Source: Macrothele yani (lineage: Eukaryota > Arthropoda > Arachnida > Araneae > Macrothelidae). Taken from it: DNA of 64,000 nucleotides. The DNA is taken from assembly GCA_039090855.1 (NCBI GenBank), contig CM077010.1:43666905-43730904 (forward strand), in the 5' to 3' direction. Below the pieces are notes generated by a model. The model was given only the letters and a program-made list of their open reading frames with translations, searched no databases and had not been told where the DNA came from. A program made the position numbers and the translations under genes. Position 1 is the stretch's first letter. Each line of letters begins with the position of its first letter. Of this stretch, positions 55,378 to 64,000 are shown piece after piece.

Positions 55378-56162
55378 ATAATGAATTAGCTTTATTTACT
55401 TTCCGCTAAGCTAATTATTATGAATGAATCTCTTCCTACCAGCTAGCTAATGATATACTTGTACTAAGCTTCAAAATAGTGAATTCAAAAGAGTGTTGTT
55501 ACTAGTTAATTATGAACGTAAACAAAGTCTCAACGCTGGTTATTTATAGGAATCAAATAAATGTTATAAACCTAACAGCCAGACAGAGGTCTGACAAAAA
55601 CTATGAATTGAGAAAGACTGAACTTACTGAAAACTTCTTTATTTCTAAGACTGTTGGTCAACTAAGGCACACACAACACTTGTAGAACAATAATAAATAA
55701 TCACTCCTCGTATTATACACGCTCTCGCTTAACGACCACAAGCTCTCCTCATAACAACACAAAAGCCCCTCATAACAACACACAACGCTCCTCATAACAA
55801 CACACAACGCTCCTCATAACAACACAAAAGCCCCTCATAACAACACACAACGCTCCTCATAACAACACACAACGCTCCTCATAACAACACAAAAGCCCCT
55901 CATAACAACACACAACGCTCCTCATAACAACACACAACGCTCCTCATAACAACACACAACGCTCCTCATAACAACACAAAAGCTCCCTCGATGAACGCGC
56001 CTATATACTAGCTACCACCACGTCATGACTTACACTCATTGCCAGATCTCATTCAGCGGGTGAAATAATATTTCGTTCAGTAGGAAGATAATTTACATAG
56101 TAAAATAAAATAACCAGAGATAGTAAAATCAAAAGGAAAGTGAAAATAGAGTATACGTTACA
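55378..56162 (-). mobile_element. Solo LTR inserted in the 36-bp array
   Basis: On the minus strand it runs TGTAACGTATAC ... TTCATTAT with CGTGT target duplications at 55373-55377 and 56163-56167. It holds a polyadenylation-like AATAAAG context and an internal 22-bp tandem repeat. Related to the LTR at 62618-63118 (shared ends, AATAAAG block and GAGCGTTGTGTTG words). Confidence 0.75.
55735..55985. repeat. 22-bp tandem repeat inside the solo LTR
   Basis: About 11 units alternating CGCTCCTCATAACAACACAC and AGCCCCTCATAACAACACAA. Confidence 0.95.
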
Positions 56163-57150
56163 CGTGTTTTCTCCATCGAGATAACTCAACTCCTTCTCGT
56201 GTTTTCGCTATCTAGATCTCTCAACTCCTTAACCGCGTTTCGCCACCGAGATTACTCAACATTTTAATCGTGTTTCCGCCATCGAGATAACTCAACTGCT
56301 TCTCCTGTTTTCGCCACCGAGATCAATCAGCACCTCACTAGTGTTCTCGCTACCGAGATCATTCAACTCTTTACTCGTGCTTTAGCCACCGACATCACTC
56401 AACATTTTTCTCGTGTTTTCGCCACCTAGATCACTCAACTCCTTCTCGTGTTTCGCCATCGAGATCATTTAACTCCTTACTCGTGTTTTCGTCGTCGAGA
56501 TCACTCAACTCGTTAATCGTGTTTCGCCACCGAGATTAATCAACACCTTACTCACGTTTCGCCACCGAGATTACTCAACACCTTACTCGTGTTTCGCCAC
56601 CGAGATAACTCTCAACTCGTTCTCGTGTTTTCGCCACCTAGGTGACTCAACATTTTACTCGCGTTTTCGCCACCAAGATCACACAACACTTTACTCGTGT
56701 TTTCCCTACCGATATATTCAACTGTTTACGCGTGGTTTCTCCACCGAGATCACTTAACACTTTACTCGTGTTTTCGCCGCCGAAACTACTCATCTCCTCG
56801 TGTTTTCGCAACCGAGATAACTCAACACCTTACTCGTGTTTTCGCCATCGATATCACTCAACTCCTTCTCGTGTTTTTGCCATCGATATCACTCAACTCC
56901 TTCTCGTGTTTTCGCCATCGATATCACTCAACGCTTTACTCGTGTTTCGCCACCGAGATTATTCAACATTTTGCTCGTGTTTTTGCTACCGAGATCACTC
57001 AACTCCTTAACCGTGTTTTCGCCACCGATATCACTCAACTCCCTAACCGTGTTTCGCCACCGAGATTACTCAAAATCTTACTCGTGTTTTGGGACCGAGA
57101 TAACTCTACACCTTACTCTTGTTTCGAAACCGAGATCACTCCGATACACT
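56163..57150. repeat. 36-bp array, right part
   Basis: Same unit as 55113-55377 with more length variation (TTTTCGCC or TTTCGCC). About 27 units. ORFs across it are artefacts. Confidence 0.95.
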
Positions 57151-57164
57151 GGTACGAGCACCCA

Positions 57165-59755
57165 GGTGATGACGGCCGAACATAGCTGTGCCGAGCAGTT
57201 TTGAATTTTTATCTCCCTCACTTGTGACGTGAATGGTTTGGAACTGCAGTCACTTAGATAACCCAATCGTCGACACACATCCACTGCTCCGAAAAATGTT
57301 CTTTGGTCTGGCATTTTCAATGCTGAGCAGTTTAACATAAGGCTGAAATCTGTTTCAACTAATCCTTTGAAACGCTGTATGGAAAAGCAACTTTCTTAAA
57401 TGAATTGTAATATGATTTCAAATTTCGCAAATGCCAAATTTCTCTTACGAGAAACCTTACTGCTGATCTCTGTATTAAAGAGTTAGTTATATGCTAAACG
57501 TTCATTTTGGAGAACAATTGCTTATAATGTGCAGAAAAGAAGCAAAACGGAAGAAAGAAAACATTAAGCTTCGTCATAAAATTCTGAGCGTTAATTTTAA
57601 AGAAAATATGCTTTTAGATTTATCTCTGTCTTTTAAACTACCTTTTGTCGGAGAAAATTATGTTCTGAGATTATCAGGAATCTTGCACCTAACATTTTAT
57701 CTTCATAAACGTAAGAAATCTTTGCATACAGTTATCGCACAGGTAGGCTTCTAGAAAACTGTAAATGCTTTTATTACTTTTGGAACATAAACGCGGCGTT
57801 ATTTTCTTAACCCATTGTTATTTTTTAGTTTCAACCATAGTGATCATTTTCCTATTTCTGACAAATTTTTAATTACGTGTGCTTCATCTTAATTTTTGAA
57901 ACAAAATGACTGTATTCTACAACTGGGTAGCGATGCTCTTTTTTTTAAGTTTAAATTTGCACATTAATGTCTTATTATAGTACTAGAAAGATACGTTCTA
58001 CATTATTTAAGAACTATAATTATGCTTACACGCTACTTACACCATTTCCTTAGCCGCTGTAAAGAAAAAATGATAATGAACGGCCGTACATGCTTTAACT
58101 TTAACTTTTTCTTTTATCGTGTTACTCTTTTCAACTCACGATTGAATAAGATCATCACCCGTTAAGCTCCGTAGAAAATATTCCAAATCCACATACTAAA
58201 AAAAAAAAAAACTTCTCCGCAGAACTGGATTCTGAATTCACTGCATTTTCAATGAGTTAAAAATAAAAAAAGAGTAATTACATACATGAAATAGTGAACG
58301 AAAGGTTTATGCGATCGTAAAAGATTTACCAAACACAGCGATTTTCTATCGGCCAAAGAAGGAATATATTCTGATTAATCAAGTGGTTCCCAACTCTGTA
58401 CTTAAGTTCTGTTAATTTCTTTCGAACTTTCTTTTCTTCTCCTCACAGTTTTTTTCTGAAACATTTTGCTTTCTGAAAGCCATCGTGTTTTTTTTAGCGA
58501 TTTAGTTACTGTATAACGTATGAGCTTTTCCTAATCAGTCATTGGATAGTTGCTGTTCCTTAGGATGTGGCAAAGTAAGACTTCGGGACATATTTTAATA
58601 CGACATTTTAGAGTTATATGATTAGTGCTATCCCGAACAAATATCACCGGCAAAATATGCTGTTCTAATAATCTTGCTCTGTGGAAAACATATTCAGTAA
58701 ATGGTCAGTTTATGCGAGTCTGGTATAAATCGAAGATTTATTTCGGTTTACGCCGAACTTTTTATATGCGAGACAGAAAATCTCATAGCTGCTGTTATGT
58801 ACGAGAAAATTTAACTGTTGTGTGATTCTGTGCGGGGAATTACAAAGTGATTACTCGTTTCTGCACATGCTGCTTTTTGTGTGGTATTGACGGTAGACGT
58901 CGAAAGTGTCGGGGTGTACAATAAGGTTCATTAAGTCTCGCCAATATGTATTGTGCTGTGCAGATCTGTGTTGTTAGGCGCTACAGTTTCATTATTTATC
59001 CTGTTTATTGCGCATTGCTTTCATCTTATTATACATTCCAGTTTCAAAACGTCCTGCAAATGATTCTCCTACAGGAAGCAGTAAATAAATTGAAGAGAAC
59101 ACTTGAACCATTTCTAATATTTTGGAATCACCTCGGGCACTCCCTAAAGTACTGGAGAGGTTTTATCTTGTTCGTAGCAAACAACAATAGTATCTAAGTG
59201 TGTACGGAGAAGGGCCGTGTTCCCTTGGATTGCGTTTGGTGTATTCCCTAATTCAAACCTGTTATTTGATTCACCGTACTCGTCCTTTAGAGAGTGAAAC
59301 TTTGGAGATCCTCCACCCATCTTTGAAGTTGGAGAGCACTTTCCGACCACAGGATATGGGCTCACTACCGCTTTTTTGCTGCCTCAGCTACTGTCTCACC
59401 TTCTTTTGAACATTTCACAAGTGTGGCAGTTTTTCGCGAGCAGCAACTCTCATACCATGTATCATTTCCGCAAAACCGCATCACTTACCAGTTAGATCAC
59501 CAGCAACCTATCTCGAATCCCTAATTCAAACCTGTTATTTAATCGCAGAATAAGCTAAAAATTCCAAAACTCCAACTTCAAAAAATCCCGAAAAGAATTT
59601 TATAATTGCGTATGAAGTAAATCTTTGTAATAGCTCCATGAAATAATTCTTCAAGGTGTTATACTACACATGGTCCGAGTGTCGGGCTGCTTGAGGTCAT
59701 ATGAAGACCGAAAGTGTTTAACTGAAACTCGGATACGATTTTGTGCAAATATAGG
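57165..59755. other. No recognisable gene
   Basis: AT-rich. The ORF at 57491-57754 (87 codons, lysine-rich start, no known motif) is unassigned. A 22-bp phrase CCCTAATTCAAACCTGTTATT occurs at 59247 and 59519. Confidence 0.35.
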
Positions 59756-59759
59756 AACT

Positions 59760-60394
59760 TTATCGCGCCTTCCGTCGCCAAGTAGACAGAGGGTTAGATT
59801 CACGTGCGAGCGTAGAGCTTATTTGTGAAAATAAAAACTCTTTTGGAAGTTCAACTTCCTTATTGTTTCGTTTACACGCTACGAAAATTTTAGATCTCCA
59901 TGTGAATCGAGTGAAAGCGGACGATTACGTGCTGAAACCACTGAGCAAGGATGAAGACAGTGAGTTACTGTCGCTGGTTTCTCAAATTTAAATCAAAGAG
60001 CACTATATATAGTATTTCTTTTACAGAGGAATCTTGGTTTCATTTGAGTGGATATGTGGATTCACAAAATAGGCGATACTGGTCAGAGACGGGCCTCCAT
60101 TGCAGGCATGAAGTTGCATTACATTTTTGTTTGTTTGGGAGTTTAACGACCACCATGGGCAACTTTAAGGGCTATAAGTAATCTCCCGTCTCTAATTTAG
60201 GACCACTAGTTCCAGGAAAAGGGGAGAGCCACTGTCGTAAGACAAACACAAAATCCATGCCCAATCCATGCCCGGTATTCGAACCCTGATCCATCACGGA
60301 AAAATTGTCAGAAGCCCGCAGTTAGACCACTGGGCCGCCCATTTCATTGTCGAAAGATTGGTGTGTGGTAACCCCACGGAGGATAGTGAAGCCT
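59760..60394 (+). pseudogene. Mariner/IS630-superfamily transposase relic (DUF4817 group), copy 1
   Basis: The frame around 59951-60126 reads SISFTEESWFHLSGYVDSQN and RRYWSETGLHCRHEVALHF, which matches the first-Asp block (SDEAWFHLSGYVNSQNxRYW) of the DUF4817-type transposases. A family 1 SINE interrupts it at 60126-60340, after which FHCRKIGVWC continues. At 60408 an RTE LINE cuts the rest away. The Asp of the usual SDE is Glu here. No second or third catalytic residue remains in this piece. Confidence 0.65.
60126..60340 (-). mobile_element. SINE family 1 nested in a transposase relic
   Basis: Minus-strand head at the right, body, then a degenerate A tail (CAAACAAACAAAAA). Flanks CATTACATT (60117-60125) and CATTTCATT (60341-60349) are a 9-bp duplication with one mismatch. 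Confidence 0.85.
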
Positions 60395-60429
60395 ATACTA
60401 CAGTCACCTGAACATGGCTCAACCGAGAG

Positions 60430-61371
60430 AACAAGCTGGATTCAGGGAGTGGCTACAGCACAATAGATCATATCCACGTACTGAGAGAACTAATTGAAAG
60501 AGCGAGGGAATATGAACTTCCATTGTGCATGGCTTTTATTGATTATGAAAAAGCCTTTGATTCGGTGAAACCATCAGCAGTTACAATGGCTCTGAAATCC
60601 TGCGGTATTGAAGATGCGTACATTAATATTATTAATAACATCTATGAAAATGCCAATGCAAAGATTCGGCTGTTTGGAAAAAAAAACACAAACAATAATT
60701 GGAAAAGGAGTGAGACAAGGTGACACCATATCTCCGAAGCTCTTTAATGCTACATTGGAAAATATCTTTCAATCACTGAACTGGGAAAACAAAGGGATAA
60801 AGATTAATGAAGATTATCTAACCCACCTCCGTTTTGCTGATGACGTAGTCATTTTTGCAACTACCCCATCAGAGCTGCAGAGTATGACCCAGGAACTTGC
60901 TGACAAGAGTAAAGAAGTGGGATTAAAAATGAACTTTCAGAAGACAAAAGTGATGTTCAATGCCATTACAAGAAATGAAGATTTATGGATTGATGGAGAA
61001 AAGCTGGAGATAACAGACACGTACGTTTATTTTGGACAGCAGATATCAATGAGGGTCACATTGATGAAGAAATTAATCGGCGTACAAAGCTTGTCTGGAG
61101 AGCTTTTGGAAGACACAGCATAATTTTCAAGAGCAATATGCCATTATGTCCTAAAAGAAAAATGTTTGAACAATGCATCCTTCCAGTGCTTACGTATGGT
61201 GCAGAGACGTGGACCTTAACTAAAAGAGACATACAAAGGCTGCAGCCAACTCAAAGCAGCATGGAGAGGTGCATGTTTGGTATAACCAAGAGAGATAAGA
61301 AGAGGAACTCGTGGATCCGAAAAATGACGAGAGTGGAAGACATCATGATCAGAGTTAAATCCCTGAAATAG
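60430..61371 (+). pseudogene. RTE-type reverse transcriptase, C-terminal part
   Basis: Pieces in order: QAGFREW, LCMAFIDYEKAFDSVKPSAV (palm Asp), VRQGDTISPKLFNATLENIF, LTHLRFADDVVIFATTPSEL (FADD catalytic pair, about 60830), GLKMNFQKTKVMFN, then a post-RT segment with ILPVLTYGAETWTLTKRDIQ and RNSWIRKMTRVEDIMIRVKS. The frame changes at about 60690 and 61120. The FADD motif is intact. The endonuclease domain and fingers are missing because of 5' truncation. Best preserved of the five RTE fragments in the window. Confidence 0.9.
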
Positions 61372-61378
61372 CAATGGG

Positions 61379-61607
61379 CTTTTTTTTTTTTTTTTTTGAT
61401 TGGAGGTTTAACGACCACCGTGAGCAACTCAATGGGCTATAAGCAGTCGCCCGTCCCTAATTTAGGGTTACTGGTTCCATGGAAGGGAGAGAGCCAGTGC
61501 CGTAAGACAAACACAACATCCATGCCTGACCGGGATTCGAACCCGGACCCCTTACGGACGAATGATCAGAGGCCAGCGCCTTAGACCACTGCGCCACCGG
61601 GGCGGCA
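61379..61607 (-). mobile_element. SINE family 1, full length, nested in the RTE LINE
   Basis: Cleanest copy: head GCCGCCCCGGTGGCGCAGTG with GGTTCGAATCCCGGTCAGG, full body, long A tail (about 19). Flanking duplication CAATGGG at 61372-61378 and 61608-61614. Confidence 0.95.
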
Positions 61608-61924
61608 CAATGGGTTGGACATACTGCCAGAAGGACAGACCATCGATGGACAGCCGAAATTTTAGATTGGATTCCAAGAAACAGGAAAAGACCCAGAAGA
61701 AGACCACATGGGAGATGGGTGGATGAAATTCGAAAATATGCGGGAGTGACATGGAGGAGACTGACACAAGACAGACCGTTGTGGTGGAAACTTGGGGAGA
61801 CCTTCGTCCAGCAGTGGATTGATAATGGGTGACAATGATGTTGATGTTGATGATGATGATGATACCACAGTCACATCTAATGAATACCAGGATTGCTGTA
61901 TGGATATCGAATTAAGGTGGTTCT

Positions 61925-62406
61925 TGTGCTAATACCATTTGATAAGGATGAAGGAAGATGCATTACTGTCGCTGGTTTCGAAATTGTACACAACGAAGGA
62001 TAATTATTTACAGTGTTTCTTTTAGAGACGAATCCTGGTTTCGTTTCAGTGGGTATGTGAAATCACAAAATATGTGATACTCGTTGGAGACGAGTCCCTA
62101 TGTCTGATACGAGGTTCCATTACAATTTTCGAAGATTTAGTGTATGGTGTAAATTATCATCACGGAGTAAACCGAAACCGCTGTTTTCCGACTCCATGGT
62201 CCCATATAATATTTACGAGCACGTGCTGTTTCGGTTTGTGGGTCTTCTAGTAGAAGAGGAACGTTTCTTATAATTTCAGCAAGAAGGTGCTACATGCCAC
62301 ATCCAAACGCGTCAATGAAACCTCTACGATATTTCTTCGACCACCGCATCATCTCAGAGGAACGCTGGATAGAAAATTAGCTCAAAGAAACTTCTTAAAT
62401 GAAACA
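61925..62406 (+). pseudogene. DUF4817-group transposase relic, copy 2
   Basis: Frames read FRDESWFRFSGYVKSQN, then YEVPLQFSKI, VWCKLSSRSK, FQQEGATCHIQTR (QQDxATxH block with Asp changed to Glu) and YFFDHRIISEERW (FGDRIISRGLW block). The same family as 59760-60394. The end is cut by a Tc1-like element at 62407. Many stops. Confidence 0.65.
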
Positions 62407-62554
62407 CACTATATAGACAAAGGTCACCGGACATCACCTCAAAAGCAAATGAACGGATCCCCTGCGTTGTTAAAATGCTCTGTACAGCTGCAAACGGTAT
62501 AAAAACAAGCCTGCAGCTGACCGCTATCATATCACACTGTGAGGTTGAGTGAAA

Positions 62555-64000
62555 ATGTCGCGGCGGGCGAAAACTAACTTTAAAAAAGGAAAGATTGTTA
62601 GGTGTTATATTAGAGGGTGTGACATATACTCTAAATTAACCTTCCTTTTCAGTTTCTTTCCCTATGTAAATCTTGAGTTTATTCTCAATTGCACTTCACT
62701 CTTAACGTAATATCTTTTCTCTCAAACGAATACTGTTGGCAACATAATTGAGGTTGAATGAACGTGACGTATGTCTGAGATAAGATAAGAACGAGAGATA
62801 AAAACGACGATTAAACTGTTGCTTGGCGAGCGTTGTTAAAGAGAGCGTTGCTTGGAGAAGTGTTGCAAGTTGAGCGCTGTGTTGTAGAGCGTTGTGTTAA
62901 GAGCTGTGTGGTGTGTGGAGAATTTAATGCGAAGTACTATGTGATGTTATGATTTGTTACGGAAGTGCTACATCCTGAATAAAGCATCTTTTCCGTAAGT
63001 TTGACTTCTGTTGTTTACATGTTTCGTCTGGCCGTTAAGGTTTAATTTAGGAACTATTTCATCTTATAGTTATGTTTTTTTAAAATAACGTAGAAGTACG
63101 AAAATACTTCTACGTCATAAGGGTTGTCCATAAGTGTAACCGACAGGCGTTTAAATATACCCAAGTCAACTGTTTTGGATATACTGAATAAGTGGAAGGC
63201 ACTTGGCGCGCGTGAAGCAGCAAAACTTACCGGCAGACCAAAGAAAATCAGTGACAGAGGACGTTGAAGCCTCAGGAGAGTCGTTACAGCTAATCGACGG
63301 AGTACTGCATAAGACTTCAGTGTACAGGTGAGTAAAATTGCTTGAACCTCGGTATGTACACGTACCATTCGCAGAGAACTTCATTCCATGGGTTACCGTG
63401 GTCGTGCGGTTGCTCATAAGCCTTTCGTCTCCACTCGGAATGCTACTGGTCGTTTAGCATGGCGTAAAGAACATTTATCGTCGACCGTGGATCAACGGAA
63501 ACGAGTCCTATGGACTGATGAATTCAGATACACGATCCATCAGTCTGATGGCTGTCTGTAGGTATGACAGTAGCCGGGGGAACGCTATTTACCACAGTGT
63601 ACTGTTCCTACGGTCAAGTTTCGAGCTGGCAGTGCACTCGTGTGGGGGTGTTTTTCGTGGTATGGTCCCGGCCCATTGGTTATCGTGGACAAACCTGTTA
63701 ACCAGCACGTTTACCTCGATATTCTGGACAGTTATGCCCTACCAACTCTGTGTCAATACTATGGAACCGAACCTTGTTTGTAACAGCAGCATAATGCACC
63801 GTGCTATAAAGCAAGGACTGTTATGGCATCGTTTGACGATAATTCCGTATCGTGTGTGGACTGGCCAGCACAAGGCGTTGATTTTAACCTCATGGTGCAC
63901 CTATGGGATGAATTAGAGGGCATCATAAGAAATTTGGAGCCAAGGACGACTACTAAGCAACAGTTAAGGGCAGTATTATGTATTGAATGGAAGCGCATAC
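62555..64000 (+). pseudogene. Tc1-like transposase, family B copy 2 (partial)
   Basis: ATG 62555: MSRRAKTNFKKGKIVRCYI, then the solo LTR; after it QAFKYTQVNCFGYTE, RTIRRELHSMGYRGRAVAHK (second HTH), VLWTDEFRYTIHQSDGCL (first Asp kept), [20 protein letters not shown], CLxQQHNAPCYKARTVMASF (QQDN changed to QQHN, second Asp lost) and FNLMVHLWDELEGIIRNLEP (IEHLWDE changed to MVHLWDE, Glu lost). Spacing 34, the DD34E pattern. Dead by catalytic loss as well as frame breaks. Confidence 0.85.
62618..63118 (+). mobile_element. Solo LTR, about 501 bp, nested in a Tc1-like element
   Basis: Starts TGTGACATATAC and ends TACGTCAT; flanks GAGGG (62613-62617) and AAGGG (63119-63123). Contains ACATCCTGAATAAAGCATCT (polyadenylation signal context) and GAGCGTTG-rich text. 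The uninterrupted family B copy shows the insertion point. No internal region or second LTR. Confidence 0.75.

Larger units (their letters stand above)
60408..61861 (+). mobile_element. RTE-type LINE, 5'-truncated, with nested SINE
   Basis: 13-bp target duplication ATAC(T/C)ACAGTCAC at 60395-60407 and 61862-61874. Begins inside the reverse transcriptase and ends with a GAT/GTT repeat tail typical of RTE elements. Interrupted by a SINE at 61379-61607. Confidence 0.9.
62407..64000 (+). mobile_element. Tc1-like element, family B copy 2, runs off the window
   Basis: The left TIR starts CACTATATAGACAAAGGTCA and continues CCGGACATC, matching copy 1 at 44797-46044. A solo LTR interrupts it at 62618-63118. 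The right end lies beyond base 64000. Confidence 0.85.

Noticed and set aside
56642..57204. Overlapping ORFs of 122-162 codons in several frames
   Set aside because: They come from the 36-bp array, whose unit length keeps frames open. No real gene.

Overview
This window looks like nuclear DNA from an insect or other arthropod with a large, AT-rich, repeat-filled genome. A hemimetabolous insect such as a cockroach is my guess, from the mix of elements and not from any marker gene. Nearly everything recognisable is transposon-derived. I see no bacterial operons, no rRNA and no CRISPR array. The only stretch that reads like a host gene is one 185-bp minus-strand exon at 26387-26571, with good splice sites and a continuous frame, possibly from a FAS1 (fasciclin) domain protein. 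Most of the window would then be intron or intergenic repeat.

Layout. 0.05-1.4 kb: a Tc1-like element split by a 5'-truncated SINE. 1.9-3.7 kb: satellite-like monomers, an RTE LINE scrap and a SINE. 4.05-4.64 kb: a complete miniature LTR retrotransposon (TRIM) whose LTRs each contain a tRNA-like gene. 5.3-8.9 kb: two diverged Helitron fragments in inverted orientation. 12.5-13.2 kb: a 35-bp minisatellite. 13.3-14.6 kb: a Tc1-like element carrying a palindromic MITE. 15-23.2 kb: further Tc1/mariner relics, microsatellites and an RTE LINE with an inverted 5' piece. 24.4-25.7 kb: a 146-bp tandem repeat. 26.4-29.2 kb: the host exon, two mariner relics and a 332-bp tandem duplication. 32.3-36.1 kb: three Tc1/mariner elements in a row. 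36.3-37.8 kb: a LINE interrupted by the second complete TRIM. 40.8-48.1 kb: two Tc1-like elements, a LINE, a minisatellite and RTE pieces. 51.1-53.3 kb: a higher-order repeat whose monomers each carry a CTCF-like motif. 55.1-57.2 kb: a 36-bp array interrupted by a solo LTR. 59.8-64 kb: deeply nested transposase relics, SINEs, an RTE LINE, a solo LTR and a Tc1-like element running off the right edge.

The most interesting object is the TRIM, present twice (4051-4642 minus, 36812-37402 plus). Each copy has 162-bp LTRs, a tRNA-Lys-type primer binding site, a polypurine tract and 5-bp target duplications. Each LTR also contains a 72-nt cloverleaf-like sequence with Pol III A and B boxes. The sense strand of both copies has no TTTT, so Pol III could in principle read the whole element. 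This recalls plant Cassandra TRIMs, which carry 5S rRNA in their LTRs. No coding capacity is visible, so autonomous partners must supply the enzymes. The solo LTRs in this window share the terminal TGTRACRTA...AT form and are candidates for that partner family.

No transposase or reverse transcriptase here is intact. All carry stops, frameshifts, lost catalytic residues or insertions.
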